Shown piece after piece: positions 7,946 through 17,311 of a stretch of 64,000 nucleotides of DNA; the first letter of the stretch is position 1; every line of letters starts with the position of its first letter. The notes below the pieces were generated by a model. The model was not told the origin of the DNA. It worked only from the letters and a program-made list of their open reading frames with translations, and did no database searches. The translations under genes and the position numbers were made by a program. The stretch comes from Echinicola shivajiensis. GTDB lineage: Bacteria > Bacteroidota > Bacteroidia > Cytophagales > Cyclobacteriaceae. Location: positions 186,001 to 250,000 of the forward strand of contig NZ_JAHHZM010000007.1 in the NCBI RefSeq assembly GCF_018642165.1, given 5' to 3'.

Positions 7946-8540
7946 AGAACAGCCTTAAACCAAGTGATAAGATCAGCTGGTTTTGTCTTTGGTCCGTTTC
8001 CAGTCCAGCAATGCTTTCTGCTTGTTTGCTCAACGAACCTTCGTATTTTAAGTCGATGATCATATTGGCAATATCCAATCCAATACCTGCCTGATATCCA
8101 ACGGTGGATTTCTTATAATCAGGAACGGGGTCGGATTCAAGCTCCTCAGAAAACTTGGAGTTAAGCAAAAAGCTGCCAACTGGCCCACCTTGTATTCTAA
8201 ATAGATTTCCCAATTTAAAACCTAAGATAACAGGGACATCCAACCTGTTGAAGCTAGCTTCAAAACTTTGCTCATCAGGGCCGTTTGTCTTGGTGATTTC
8301 TCCACCTGTATTTACATACAAGACCTCTGGTTGTAGATACAGGGATCTTCCACCCATCCTGGCAAAGGCACCGATATGGTAGCCCAACTTGCTGCTACCA
8401 CTTTTGTACTCACCATTGTTTACGCTGATGTTTCCTTGGGATATGCCTAGTTTTGGGCCTATGGAAAAGTCCTGGGCCTTCAACTGGGTAGACAATGCAA
8501 GAAAAGAAAATGCAAAAAGGGCCAATAATTTTTTCATCAC
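7944..8540 (-). CDS. Outer-membrane beta-barrel protein (PorT/OMP_b-brl_2 type)
   Basis: The 198-residue product has a signal peptide (MMKKLLALFAFSFLALSTQLKAQ), then DFSIGPKLGISQGNIS. It continues with alternating beta strands separated by glycine turns (LYLQPEVLYVNTGGEI, VPVILGFKLGNLFRIQGGPV, GYQAGIGLDIANMIIDLKYEGSL) and ends LSLGLRLF. The final aromatic residue is the barrel-assembly signal expected of an outer-membrane protein. Members of this family are eight- to ten-stranded barrels; roles range from secretion accessory to unknown, and none can be assigned here. It is downstream of the AGCS symporter on the same strand, 93 bases apart, with a hairpin between them. Confidence 0.85.
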   Translation of the reverse strand: MMKKLLALFAFSFLALSTQLKAQDFSIGPKLGISQGNISVNNGEYKSGSSKLGYHIGAFARMGGRSLYLQPEVLYVNTGGEITKTNGPDEQSFEASFNRLDVPVILGFKLGNLFRIQGGPVGSFLLNSKFSEELESDPVPDYKKSTVGYQAGIGLDIANMIIDLKYEGSLSKQAESIAGLETDQRQNQLILSLGLRLF

Positions 8541-8579
8541 TTAATATTTATCCGTTGAAATCTAAAATATGCTTTCTCC

Positions 8580-8621
8580 TAAACTTCAAATACCTTGCCA
8601 GAGCAAGGTGTTTGAAGTTTA
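8580..8621 (-). other. Long imperfect hairpin between agcS and the barrel gene
   Basis: taaacttcaaa and accttg pair with caaggt and tttgaagttta, an 18-bp stem with one mismatch and a 6-base loop. No T run follows on the minus strand, so it is not a standard terminator. It could be an RNA-processing or 3'-stabilising structure separating the two genes. Confidence 0.5.
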
Positions 8622-8633
8622 GTGAAGATATTA

Positions 8634-10253
8634 TTACATGTTTTTGATTGCTTCGGTATATTTTTTTAGTTCTTGCTTTACCTTGGGGAATAAGAAGAAC
8701 AATCCAATCATATTCGGGAATACCAGGGCCAAGATCATGGCATCAGAGAATTTAACTACGGCATTTAAGGTGGTAGAAGCTCCAATTACAATAAATGCCA
8801 GGAATATGATTTTATAACTAAGGTCAGCAGCCTTACTTCTTCCAAAAAGGAATTTCCAAGATTGAAGTCCATAATATGACCAGGAGATCATGGTCGAAAA
8901 AGCAAACATAATGATGGCTACTGTCAACACATAGGAGAAGTGAGGAATCACAGTGTCATAGGCCATTGTAGTAAGCTCTACACCACCAACTGATGCTCCT
9001 CCATCTTTAAGGATTACATTTCCGCTGCCATCACCTCCATAATTGAATATGCTTTCTACATTGCCAAGACCACCGTCAATATTGAAAAAGATGATAACCA
9101 ATGCAGTCATCGTACATACGATTACAGTGTCAATAAGTGGTTCCAAAAGAGCAACTACACCCTCACTTGCAGGGAATTTGGTTTTCACAGCAGAGTGGGC
9201 GATTGCAGCAGATCCAGCACCCGCCTCATTGGAAAAGGCCGCTCTCTGGAAACCTACAATAAGGACACCTACCATACCGCCAAGTCCTGCCATGGGGCTG
9301 AAAGCACCTTCAATGATCAATCCAAATGCATCGTCTATATAATCATAATGCGCCCCTAAAATAATCAAGGAAGCCAATACATAAACACCAGCCATGAATG
9401 GAACGATTTTCTCAGTAATAGTGGCAATTCTTTTGATTCCTCCGATGATTACTACTGCAACCAACATGGCAAGTACAATACCGATCCAAAAACCATTGGT
9501 TTGGAAGTTGATGCCTAACAGGTTTGAAAGTTGGGAGGCTGCTTGGTTGGATTGGAAGGCATTTCCACCCCCAAATGAAGCTCCCACACAAAGCACTGCA
9601 AATAGTCCTCCTAGAAATTGTCCCAAGCGCCCTTTTTTAAGATCATGTCCTAGTCCACGGGATAGATAGTACATTGGGCCACCATATACTACTCCATCCT
9701 TGTCTACATCCCTGTATTTCACACCAAGGGTACATTCGACGAATTTGGTGCTCATCCCTAAAATACCACAGATGATCATCCAGAAAGTAGCTCCCGGTCC
9801 ACCGATGGCAATGGCCACTGCAACACCTGCAATATTACCAAGACCGACGGTTCCTGATACAGCTGTAGCTAGGGCCTGAAAGTGACTTACCTCTCCTCCC
9901 TTAGAGTCATCCACCATAATTTCCCCAGTTTCAGGGTCTTTATAGTTTTTCTCCATATCATCATATTTTCCCTTAACGGTATTGATGGCCAAAGGCATTT
10001 TGGTAATGCCAGGAACTGCAAAGTAAATGGTGAAAAATGTTGCACCACAAACCAATAAAATCAAAACGATCGGAATATTATAGTCACCTATGGTGATAGG
10101 GTAAAGAACGAGGCTCTCCCAAGCATCCGCTACAGGTTGAAATGATTGGTCGATTCTTTGTCCAAAACTTAAGTCTTCCGTAGGTGAAGTTTCCTGTGCG
10201 TATAGGGAAATGGGTAGTAGAAAAATTAAGAAGGATAGAAGTTTTCTATACAT
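8634..10253 (-). CDS. Sodium:alanine symporter, AGCS family
   Basis: This 539-residue inner-membrane protein couples Na+ (or H+) entry to uptake of alanine or glycine. Family signatures are visible: GGPMYYLSRGLG, FGGGNAFQSNQAASQL and FQRAAFSNEAGAGSAAIAHS, along with about ten to eleven hydrophobic segments. The N-terminus is unusual compared with Firmicutes relatives: MYRKLLSFLIFLLPISLYAQETSP looks like a cleavable signal peptide ahead of the first core helix. There is also an extra hydrophilic stretch (DDMEKNYKDPETGEIMVDDS) about residue 100. Transport specificity is inferred from the family. Confidence 0.9.
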   Translation of the reverse strand: MYRKLLSFLIFLLPISLYAQETSPTEDLSFGQRIDQSFQPVADAWESLVLYPITIGDYNIPIVLILLVCGATFFTIYFAVPGITKMPLAINTVKGKYDDMEKNYKDPETGEIMVDDSKGGEVSHFQALATAVSGTVGLGNIAGVAVAIAIGGPGATFWMIICGILGMSTKFVECTLGVKYRDVDKDGVVYGGPMYYLSRGLGHDLKKGRLGQFLGGLFAVLCVGASFGGGNAFQSNQAASQLSNLLGINFQTNGFWIGIVLAMLVAVVIIGGIKRIATITEKIVPFMAGVYVLASLIILGAHYDYIDDAFGLIIEGAFSPMAGLGGMVGVLIVGFQRAAFSNEAGAGSAAIAHSAVKTKFPASEGVVALLEPLIDTVIVCTMTALVIIFFNIDGGLGNVESIFNYGGDGSGNVILKDGGASVGGVELTTMAYDTVIPHFSYVLTVAIIMFAFSTMISWSYYGLQSWKFLFGRSKAADLSYKIIFLAFIVIGASTTLNAVVKFSDAMILALVFPNMIGLFFLFPKVKQELKKYTEAIKNM

Positions 10254-10507
10254 AATGTGTTTAAGTTTGATTTGTATATTTGAGTCTTATAAACTTTAGG
10301 ATAAATTCTGTTTTTAGTTTATATCTCCCAATCCAATCTCCCTTAAATACTGATTTTTCATCCGCCGGACTTGGTGTTCCGGTTTATGATAAGGAGGTAT
10401 TCGGTTTAAGAATACCATCCCTATAGCCATATGAGCTAAATAAATTAAGGATGTGATTCATGATTATGAGGGATAAAATTGGATTGTGCTAATATTAGTT
10501 GAATTTA

Positions 10508-11440
10508 TCAATCGGCTAAATTAAGCTGTTTTGCTAGAATACCAATTCCATTTATAAAACTTTTTGGTTGATAATTAAGCTGTTCTTTCGCTTTTTTGAT
10601 GATAAATCCTGTTTTTAGGGGTCTTTTTGCCTTTTGTTGGAAGGTGTTGGAGTCAGCCCTGTTGATCTTGGTTTTGTCCAATTTGAAGAAGTCTGCAGTC
10701 TGCATAGCCATTTCATAAGGAGTCAAAAGCTCTTCCCCAGAAATATTGAAAATCCCGGTAGCTCTTTGTTCAGCCATCAATAGGCAACCTTCTGCGAGAT
10801 CTTCTGCCAAAGTAGGAGTCCGAAGTTGATCATCTACTACCTGCAATTCTTTTCCTTGCTCTATTGAGTTTTTTACCCAAAGGACAATATTGGATCTGCT
10901 CATGTCGTGGGAAAGGCCGTAAACCAAAACCGTTCTTGCTATGCCCCATTTTAATTTCGAAGCGAAAACCAGGTTTTCTGCCTCTAATTTGGTTTCTCCG
11001 TAATAATTGATAGGGTTGGCTTTTGCCTCCTCAGTATATGGGCCTGCTTCACCATCGAAAATGAAATCGGTAGAAACATGGAGCAGGTAAGCGTCAATTT
11101 TCTCAGAGGCTGTGATGATGTTTTTAACCGCACTTACGTTTTGCGCATAGCAGGCTTCCTGTTCAGTTTCACATTGGTCCACATTGGTCATGGCGGCACC
11201 ATGGATAACTATTTCAGGATGATAAGTAGCAAAGACTTTTTCGATGGATACGGGGTCGGTAATGTCCATTGGTTCATAGTCGAAGCCTTGCCAGTCTTTG
11301 GGGAGCCTGCAGCCTCCTCTTCCAGTAGCGACTATTTTGAATGAGCCTTTTTCGAGGAGTCTTTTGATCAGCTTTTGACCTAGCAGGCCATTGGCACCTG
11401 TGACCAAGACGGTGTCCTGATGATTGTTTTTAGTATTCAA
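10508..11440 (-). CDS. RmlD-like NAD(P)-dependent sugar-nucleotide reductase
   Basis: This 310-residue extended short-chain dehydrogenase has the nucleotide-binding motif VTGANGLLGQ (about residues 13-22). The catalytic set is STD near 123 and YGETK with Tyr147 and Lys151, and the substrate domain has VDDQLRTPTLAEDLAEG. It matches the RmlD/dTDP-4-dehydrorhamnose reductase family (PF04321). No other dTDP-rhamnose genes (rmlA, B, C) are in the window and the gene is the last of a housekeeping operon, so its real substrate is uncertain. It overlaps the preceding cyclophilin gene by 11 bases, implying translational coupling. Confidence 0.85.
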   Translation of the reverse strand: MNTKNNHQDTVLVTGANGLLGQKLIKRLLEKGSFKIVATGRGGCRLPKDWQGFDYEPMDITDPVSIEKVFATYHPEIVIHGAAMTNVDQCETEQEACYAQNVSAVKNIITASEKIDAYLLHVSTDFIFDGEAGPYTEEAKANPINYYGETKLEAENLVFASKLKWGIARTVLVYGLSHDMSRSNIVLWVKNSIEQGKELQVVDDQLRTPTLAEDLAEGCLLMAEQRATGIFNISGEELLTPYEMAMQTADFFKLDKTKINRADSNTFQQKAKRPLKTGFIIKKAKEQLNYQPKSFINGIGILAKQLNLAD

Positions 11441-12263
11441 AACCGTAATCTTTCGTGATTTTCTTTTTGCTCATGTTCTCCACTTCAACAGTGATGTAAA
11501 CCGGATCAATGGGCTGGTCCATTGGATTGGTTTGTTCGGCAGAAATTTTATCCACCACATCCATTCCTTTGATGACCTTGCCAAATACAGTATATCCACC
11601 CTCATCTAAATGGGGGGTTCCACCTACGCTCGTATAGGCTTCAATTTGCTTTGGGCTTAATTTTTTATCCAAATTGATATCATAAAAGTCTTCCATGATA
11701 ACTTTCTTTGAAAGCATCAAATCATTCATTCCTTTGAAATCACCAAAAGCATAAAGTTCAGCATAACGCTTTCCCAAATCTTTGTTGCTCTCCAAACTGA
11801 TATATTTCATGAACTGTTTTTGTAAACGCCTCATGTCTGTGGTCAATTCTAATTCGGTATATTCCTGGCCCTCGACGATATAGAACTGGCAACCGCTGGA
11901 TCGCTTTTCTGGATTGATATTATCTCCCTGTCTGGCAGCTGCAATGGCTCCCTTTTCATGAATAAGGTCATCGTTAAATTCTGCGGGGATGGTGTACCAT
12001 TCATCTTCTGGCAAGCCTTCTTTAGAAAAAACATCGCCCGCTTGAATCATGAAATTGTCGATGATACGGTGGAATTGGGTGGAATCAAACCTTCCAGCTT
12101 CTGCCAATTTGATGAAGTTTTCCTTGTGCTTTGGAGTTTGATCATGTAAAATGGCGAAAATGTCTCCATGCCTAGTATGAATTTTGATCAATGCATCCTT
12201 GTCAGATGAACAAGAGATCAACAAGGGTAGCAAACAAACTACCCAAAGAAATCTTAATTTCAT
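11430..12263 (-). CDS. Cyclophilin-type peptidyl-prolyl isomerase lipoprotein
   Basis: The 277-residue protein begins with a lipoprotein signal (MKLRFLWVVCLLPLLISCSS, lipobox LISC, Cys18) and acts as a periplasmic or outer-membrane-anchored prolyl isomerase. Cyclophilin motifs are HKENFIKLAEAGRFDSTQFHRII, NFMIQAGD, GAIAAAR, SSGCQFYIV and GYTVFGKVIKGMDVVDKIS. Between CQFYIVEG and GGTPHLDEGGY lies an insert of about 75 residues, charged and helical (for example ELTTDMRRLQKQFMKYI), that ordinary cyclophilins lack. It sits between an RmlD-like reductase (11-base overlap) and hemC (3-base gap) in one operon. Confidence 0.9.
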   Translation of the reverse strand: MKLRFLWVVCLLPLLISCSSDKDALIKIHTRHGDIFAILHDQTPKHKENFIKLAEAGRFDSTQFHRIIDNFMIQAGDVFSKEGLPEDEWYTIPAEFNDDLIHEKGAIAAARQGDNINPEKRSSGCQFYIVEGQEYTELELTTDMRRLQKQFMKYISLESNKDLGKRYAELYAFGDFKGMNDLMLSKKVIMEDFYDINLDKKLSPKQIEAYTSVGGTPHLDEGGYTVFGKVIKGMDVVDKISAEQTNPMDQPIDPVYITVEVENMSKKKITKDYGFEY

Positions 12264-12266
12264 GAT

Positions 12267-13202
12267 TTACTTTTTAAGGGTGTCTTTTATTTCGGCCAAC
12301 ATTCTGCCGCCGCCTGATTGGATGACTTTTTCAGCCAGTTCCTTGCCTAAGTCTTCTGCTTTTTCAGCGGGACCTGTAATGCTATGCTGAATTCTTTCTT
12401 TTCCATCTAGGCTTACGATTCCTCCATTGAGGGTCAGTTGGCCATTGTCATATTCTGCAAGACAAAATACGGGAATGCTACATCCTCCTTCAAGGACTTT
12501 CAGATAGCTGCGCTCAGCTTTTAGACGATAGCCTGTTTCCTCGTGATGGGTGGCATTAATGATCAGCTTTCTCAGATCGCTGTCCAATTTTGAAGATGCT
12601 TCTACTGCAATACTTCCTTGTCCCACAGCTGGGGTAAATTCATCTAGGGAAAGCTCATGTCGGATCATATCATCATAGCCCATCCTATGAGCGCCTGCAT
12701 AGGCCAAAAGTAGTGCGTCACAAACACCTGACTCCATTTTTTTTATTCTGGTCTGAAGGTTGCCTCTGACCTCTACGGTTTTGATATGAGGGTAGAAATG
12801 TTTTAAAGTGGCCACTCTCCTGGTAGAAGACGTTCCTAAAAGTAGGGGCTTTTCAGGATTGGTATAATCGATGTTTGCATTGTGGCTCAAGATGATATCA
12901 TTTACCTTTTCTCGCTCAGTAAAGGAAATGAGCTCAAACCCTTCTGGAAGACTTGAAGGCATATCTTTGGCGCTGTGAACGGCAATGTCCACTTCACCAG
13001 ATGCCAATTGATCCTCCAGTTCTTCAGTAAATACGCCTTTGCTGCCTATTTTTGAAATGGAAACATCCAATATTTTGTCGCCTTTGGTTTCAATGGTGAC
13101 AATCTCTGTTTGAATTCCTTGGGCTTTTAAAAGGTCTGCTATATGATAAGCTTGAAACAGTGCAAGTTTACTGCCTCTGGTTCCTATTTTGATAGGCTGC
13201 AT
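12267..13202 (-). CDS. hemC: Hydroxymethylbilane synthase (porphobilinogen deaminase)
   Basis: The enzyme polymerises four porphobilinogen units into hydroxymethylbilane in haem biosynthesis. The 311-residue length is normal. Signatures are IGTRGSKLALFQA at the N-terminus, the catalytic Asp in VHSAKDMP (Asp80), the substrate-binding LLGTSSTRR, and LEGGCSIP with Cys241, which carries the dipyrromethane cofactor. It is the third gene from the end of the seven-gene minus-strand operon, sharing one base with rimK. Another haem gene, hemE, is in the window at 32045. Confidence 0.97.
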   Translation of the reverse strand: MQPIKIGTRGSKLALFQAYHIADLLKAQGIQTEIVTIETKGDKILDVSISKIGSKGVFTEELEDQLASGEVDIAVHSAKDMPSSLPEGFELISFTEREKVNDIILSHNANIDYTNPEKPLLLGTSSTRRVATLKHFYPHIKTVEVRGNLQTRIKKMESGVCDALLLAYAGAHRMGYDDMIRHELSLDEFTPAVGQGSIAVEASSKLDSDLRKLIINATHHEETGYRLKAERSYLKVLEGGCSIPVFCLAEYDNGQLTLNGGIVSLDGKERIQHSITGPAEKAEDLGKELAEKVIQSGGGRMLAEIKDTLKK

Positions 13203-14110
13203 TATTGTTTGATTTTGCTTTTACTAGTTTTTTTATTTGCGGAAGCTTCGATATACTCCACGATTTTTCCCGCTATATTAACTCCCGTGGCCTTTTCTAT
13301 GCCTTCCAGTCCCGGAGAGCTGTTTACTTCCAAGATTAATGGGCCGCGGGCGGATTGTAACATGTCAACACCAGCTACTGCCAGCCCCAAAGCCTTGGCC
13401 GCGGCAAGGGCAGCCCTCCTTTCAGCTGTGGAAAGTTTGATTACGGTAGCTTGTCCACCACGGTGAAGGTTCGATCGGAATTCGCCTTCTTCACCTTGTC
13501 TTTTCATGGCGCCTACCACTTTGCCATTGACCACAAAGGCCCTGATATCTGCACCTTTTGCTTCCTTGATAAATTCCTGAACGATAATTCTGGCTTTAAG
13601 GCCATGGAATGCTTCAATTACGGATTGTCCTGCCTTTTTGGTTTCTGCCAGCACTACTCCTAATCCTTGGGTGCCCTCCAAAAGTTTGATTATTAGAGGT
13701 GCTCCCCCCACTTGGTCTATCAGCTGCTTCTCCCCTCCTTTGGAGAAATTGGTGAAGGCCGTTTTGGGCATGCCCAATCCTTCTCTGGAAAGTATCTGTA
13801 AACTCCTTAATTTGTCCCTACTTCTTACAATTGCCTGGGACTCTACCGCTGAGAATGCGCCCATCAGTTCAAACTGGCGGACTACGGCAGTGCCGTAAAA
13901 AGTCACAGAAGCTCCTATCCTAGGAATGATGGCTTGAATGTCCCTAAGCTTTTCCCCTTTATAAAATATAGAAGGGCCTTCCTGCTCGATGACCAAGTCA
14001 CATAATGAATGATCAATGATCAATGCCTCATGTCCAGCATCTTCTATGGCTTCCTTTAGCCTCCTGGTGGAGTAAAGGTTTGGGTTTCTTGAAAGTACGG
14101 CTATTCTCAT
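13202..14110 (-). CDS. rimK: ATP-grasp ligase RimK (ribosomal protein S6 glutamate ligase type)
   Basis: This 302-residue ATP-grasp enzyme adds glutamate residues to a protein or small-molecule carboxylate; in E. coli the target is the C-terminus of S6. Motifs include RMG-like start [28 protein letters not shown], the ATP-binding [39 protein letters not shown] and the Mg2+/ATP end [15 protein letters not shown] four-base ATGA overlap with the upstream RimB-like gene implies coupled translation. The pairing of rimK with this protease-like gene is widespread. Whether S6 is the target in this organism is not shown. Confidence 0.92.
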   Translation of the reverse strand: MRIAVLSRNPNLYSTRRLKEAIEDAGHEALIIDHSLCDLVIEQEGPSIFYKGEKLRDIQAIIPRIGASVTFYGTAVVRQFELMGAFSAVESQAIVRSRDKLRSLQILSREGLGMPKTAFTNFSKGGEKQLIDQVGGAPLIIKLLEGTQGLGVVLAETKKAGQSVIEAFHGLKARIIVQEFIKEAKGADIRAFVVNGKVVGAMKRQGEEGEFRSNLHRGGQATVIKLSTAERRAALAAAKALGLAVAGVDMLQSARGPLILEVNSSPGLEGIEKATGVNIAGKIVEYIEASANKKTSKSKIKQ

Positions 14111-14550
14111 GGCTGTGAAGCTTTATATTTTTTTGATAGGTTGGTTTCATCTACATCTACTATGAACCTTCCTTTTAGCATTTTTCGGCCTAAAAGAATC
14201 GCATTACGCATTTTAGACCGGTCTGATAAGGTGAATTCTGTTTCAAATTCCTGATTAAACATCAGCACTTTGGTGGATACCTTGTATCTTAACTCTGCAC
14301 CTCCAAAGGAGTTTTTTACTTTTTTCTGACTGTATTTTTTAGTTTGGATTAATTTATCGTTATAAAGGCGATGGGTGGGTGCAAGGAGTTTGAATTCCAA
14401 TACCTTTTTACCATCTATTTCCTTTTCTTCCACCCATTCGCAATGGATGGCATTGGTATATGCTCCAGTGTCCACTTTGGAGGAAATCATGTCCAGCCCC
14501 CATTCGGGAAGGCTGATTTTTTCTCTTCTGCCGATAACGAACTTTTTCAT
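14107..14550 (-). CDS. RimB-like retropepsin-fold protein (putative ATP-dependent zinc protease family)
   Basis: The 147-residue protein has the aspartic-protease-like motif [12 protein letters not shown] (Asp27-Thr28-Gly29) and a late [15 protein letters not shown]. This corresponds to the single-lobe retropepsin-like fold of PF05618. It is translationally coupled to rimK (4-base overlap downstream) and to holB (4-base overlap upstream). In other bacteria the relative RimB acts with RimK on the glutamate tail of S6, so trimming or controlling glutamylation is the likely role here. The zinc-protease name is historical; no zinc-binding HExxH motif is present. Confidence 0.88.
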   Translation of the reverse strand: MKKFVIGRREKISLPEWGLDMISSKVDTGAYTNAIHCEWVEEKEIDGKKVLEFKLLAPTHRLYNDKLIQTKKYSQKKVKNSFGGAELRYKVSTKVLMFNQEFETEFTLSDRSKMRNAILLGRKMLKGRFIVDVDETNLSKKYKASQP

Positions 14551-15692
14551 TCTTCCTCCTTTTTTCTTAGGACTTTGGCCATGTTAAAAGAAAGATCGGC
14601 AAAAAGGATTTTAGCATTTGCATTTCTTTCTAAATGGTAATGGGCTGTGTTCAGCATTTGGTATATGCTGAGGATTTTGTTTTCCGTAAGGGCCTTTAGA
14701 CTGAAGTTCTCAATGAATTCCCTGTCATTTGGAGCTGTCCTCATCAAGTCTTCCAATTGGCTTCTCTTCAATAAACTTTCCCTTAATATGTTCAGCCCCG
14801 TAAGGAAAAGTGCTTTTTGGCCTTCTTTGTCCAAGGTTTGGAAATTGTCAGACCAAGACATGATATTGTTGATATCCAAGGTAAAGCAAAGTCGCATCCA
14901 GTCTCGGAATTTGGCGGTGTTTTCATCTACTACCTGATCCGCCAAACGATATGCTTCTCGCATATTGCCATTTGCCAATGGAGCGATCTGCATCCCCGCT
15001 TCCTTGGAGCAAAGCCCTTCAGCAATCAGATGTCCTTTGATCTCTTCATCTGTAAATGCCCTTACCAAGACTTTTTGGGTCCTGGAAAGAATAGTGGTAA
15101 GCAATTGCTCAGGTTGATTGGCTACCATTAAGAACAGCGTCTTTTCTGGTGGTTCTTCCAATACCTTCAATAGTGCATTGGCAGATGATGTATTCATCAA
15201 TTCTGGAATCCAAACCAGAATTACCTTATAGCCTCCCTCAAATGATTTAAGGGAAATGGTTTTTATGATTTGCTTCGCTGCAGCCTTTGAAATGTTCAGC
15301 TGCTTTTTTTCGAATCCATTATGGTATATCCAATCCTGAAGATTTCCATAGGGTCTTTGAAGTACAAATTCCCTCCAAGGAGCCAAAATGTCAACTTTCT
15401 TGCCGTTTCCATCATCATCATCCTTGATAAGGCTTCCTGGGACTGGGAAAGTGAAGCTCAGATCTGGATGAACTAATTTAGCCATTTTTTGGCAGGCGCT
15501 GCATGCTCCACAGGCATCATTTTTCCCTGGGTTTTCACAGTTGACATAGGTTGCCAATGCCAAAGCCATTTTTAGATTGGCAGAACCTTCAGGTCCATGA
15601 AATAGCAGCGCATGGGCCAAATGATTGTTATTGATGGCCTTAATGAGCTTGTCTTTGGTTTCCTGTAAGCCTGGAATGGATGAAAATAGCAT
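14547..15692 (-). CDS. holB: DNA polymerase III delta' subunit
   Basis: This clamp-loader subunit, 381 residues, acts in loading the sliding clamp. The AAA+ core is at about 1-210, with a degenerate P-loop (FHGPEGSANLK), as expected for delta', and a four-cysteine zinc module (Cys52, Cys61, Cys64, Cys67 in CENPGKNDACGACSAC). LLKVLEEPPEKTLFLMV is followed by SRTQKV in the SRC position. The C-terminal helical collar domain follows. It overlaps the RimB-like gene by four bases and lies 15 bases after the GlmU-like gene. Confidence 0.92.
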   Translation of the reverse strand: MLFSSIPGLQETKDKLIKAINNNHLAHALLFHGPEGSANLKMALALATYVNCENPGKNDACGACSACQKMAKLVHPDLSFTFPVPGSLIKDDDDGNGKKVDILAPWREFVLQRPYGNLQDWIYHNGFEKKQLNISKAAAKQIIKTISLKSFEGGYKVILVWIPELMNTSSANALLKVLEEPPEKTLFLMVANQPEQLLTTILSRTQKVLVRAFTDEEIKGHLIAEGLCSKEAGMQIAPLANGNMREAYRLADQVVDENTAKFRDWMRLCFTLDINNIMSWSDNFQTLDKEGQKALFLTGLNILRESLLKRSQLEDLMRTAPNDREFIENFSLKALTENKILSIYQMLNTAHYHLERNANAKILFADLSFNMAKVLRKKEEE

Positions 15693-15707
15693 GTTTATTC
15701 TTTTCGC

Positions 15708-16910
15708 TTATACCTTCTTATCCCAAATTCGATAAGCCGTGGTCATGTCAAATATATTCTGGAGCAAAGATTTTTCGGTCTCGTCAAAGCTGAAGCCTCT
15801 CCTTTCGATGACTTTACTTGCGGTTTCCTCAAATTTTCTGAATTGGAAAGTAGAAAACCCGGCGGCACCGCCCCAAGCAAATGATGGTACGAAATTTCTT
15901 GGAAATCCTGAACCGAAAATATTTGCTCCGACGCCTACTACAGTTCCGGTATTGAACATGGTGTTGATGCCACATTTGGAATGGTCCCCCATCATTAATC
16001 CACAAAACTGTAGTCCTGAGTTGGCAAATCCACCTTTGGTATAATCCCAGATTTTGACTGGAGCATAATTATTTTTAAGGTTGGAAATATTGGAATCAGC
16101 TCCAAAGTTACACCACTCTCCTATGACAGAATTGCCAATAAATCCATCGTGACCTTTATTACTATAGCCAAAGATGACTGTGTTGGATACTTCTCCTCCT
16201 ACTTTAGAGTATGGCCCGATAGTATTGTCTCCTCTCATCTTGCCTCCCATATTGACCACAGCGCCCTCACAAAGTGCAAAGGGGCCTCTGATCATGGCAC
16301 CTTCCTGGACCTGTGCGTTTTTTCCAATATATATAGGTCCATCTTCTGCATTGAGTATGGCCGCACGGATTTGGGCTCCTTCTTCCACAAAGATCATTTC
16401 AGGATTGTAAACCCGTGTATGTGGATCGTTTATTCCTACAGAATTTCTGTTGGCAGTGATAAGCAGGAAGTCCTTTCTGAGTTCAAGGCCATTATACTGA
16501 AAGATATGCCAATTCCGGTGAATAAGAGTAGTTTCTCCTTTATATTCTATGGCTTCTTCTTTCTCTTTTATTTCATCTATCGAGAAATCGGTAGGTGTTT
16601 CTACTATCGCCGCCAAAAGGGTGTTGTCCTTATATAGGGCTTGGCCTTTCTTTAAGGATTTGATGGCAGTAACCAAATCATGGTCTGGACAAAGTCCTCC
16701 ATTGATAAATAGTTTTGCCCCTTCCTTTTGGGGGAATTTACTTTTTAAATAATCCTGGGTGAAAAAACCAACTTTAGTATTAAGGTGCCTTTCCCACTTT
16801 TCACTGATTTTTAAAATACCCACTCGGATTTCAGCCACTGGGCGCGTAAAAGTAAAAGGTAATAGTGAACCCCTATAAGCAGGGTCATCAAATAATGTGA
16901 TTGCCTCCAT
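15708..16910 (-). CDS. GlmU-like sugar nucleotidyltransferase/left-handed beta-helix protein
   Basis: The start is set at MEAITLFDDPAYRG (16910); an 11-residue upstream extension has no support. The N-terminal third is a divergent nucleotidyltransferase-like region (LLPFTFTRPVAEIRVGILKI). From about residue 185 the chain shows hexapeptide repeats of a left-handed beta helix (EEGAQIRAAILNAEDGPIYI, VQEGAMIRG, VVGVGANIFGSG). This is the Bacteroidota 'putative sugar nucleotidyl transferase' family related to GlmU, likely acting on a hexose phosphate in cell-envelope sugar metabolism. The canonical GlmU N-terminal GGxGTRM signature is absent, so nucleotidyl transfer is uncertain. It is the first gene of the seven-gene operon ending at 10508. 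Confidence 0.85.
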   Translation of the reverse strand: MEAITLFDDPAYRGSLLPFTFTRPVAEIRVGILKISEKWERHLNTKVGFFTQDYLKSKFPQKEGAKLFINGGLCPDHDLVTAIKSLKKGQALYKDNTLLAAIVETPTDFSIDEIKEKEEAIEYKGETTLIHRNWHIFQYNGLELRKDFLLITANRNSVGINDPHTRVYNPEMIFVEEGAQIRAAILNAEDGPIYIGKNAQVQEGAMIRGPFALCEGAVVNMGGKMRGDNTIGPYSKVGGEVSNTVIFGYSNKGHDGFIGNSVIGEWCNFGADSNISNLKNNYAPVKIWDYTKGGFANSGLQFCGLMMGDHSKCGINTMFNTGTVVGVGANIFGSGFPRNFVPSFAWGGAAGFSTFQFRKFEETASKVIERRGFSFDETEKSLLQNIFDMTTAYRIWDKKV

Positions 16911-16923
16911 GGTACAAAAATAG

Positions 16924-16959
16924 AAAAGTCTCTTGGAATACAATTTCCAAGAGACTTTT
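16924..16959 (-). terminator. Intrinsic terminator of rpmE2
   Basis: A 15-bp perfect stem (aaaagtctcttggaa at 16924-16938, complement at 16945-16959) lies directly after rpmE2 on the minus strand and is followed there by a T-rich run. Confidence 0.85.
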
Positions 16960-16988
16960 AAAACGCTTTTTTACAGAAAAGTAATGAA

Positions 16989-17234
16989 TTACTTCTTCTT
17001 GTATCTTCTGTTGAATTTTTCTACTCGACCCGCAGTGTCCAATAGCATCTTCTTACCAGTGTAGAATGGATGTGAGTTTGAGCTTACTTCTATTTTGTAA
17101 ACTGGATACTCGTTTCCATCTTCCCAAGTGATCGTCTCGTTAGTTTCGATAGTAGACTTGGTAATGAATTTATATTCACTGGAAGTGTCATAAAAAACAA
17201 CCTCTCTGTAGTTTGGATGAATGTCTTTTTTCAT
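16989..17234 (-). CDS. rpmE2: 50S ribosomal protein L31, type B
   Basis: The 81-residue protein starts [19 protein letters not shown] and contains [30 protein letters not shown]. The CxxC zinc pairs of type A L31 are absent, so this is the zinc-independent type B form used by Bacteroidota as the standard L31. It is monocistronic, with its own promoter 5' and terminator 3'. Confidence 0.97.
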   Translation of the reverse strand: MKKDIHPNYREVVFYDTSSEYKFITKSTIETNETITWEDGNEYPVYKIEVSSNSHPFYTGKKMLLDTAGRVEKFNRRYKKK

Positions 17235-17279
17235 GGTAATCCCTATTTATATTAAATGTCGCTTTTTCAAATGGAGGCA

Positions 17280-17310
17280 CAAAGTTATCCTTTTTTGTAA
17301 AAGCCTCCAA
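17280..17310 (-). promoter_or_regulatory. Bacteroidota-type promoter of rpmE2
   Basis: On the minus strand TTTG (17308-17311), 20 bases, then TAACTTTG (17287-17280). The predicted start near 17273 gives a leader of about 40 nt. Confidence 0.7.
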
Positions 17311-17311
17311 A

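Noticed and set aside
10508-11440. Calling the reductase rmlD with confidence
   Set aside because: The family motifs fit, but no rmlA, rmlB or rmlC is present and the operon is housekeeping, so the gene symbol is withheld.
16149-16637. 162-codon plus-strand open frame
   Set aside because: It lies wholly antisense to the GlmU-like gene, whose protein has clear hexapeptide repeats; the antisense product shows no recognisable domain.
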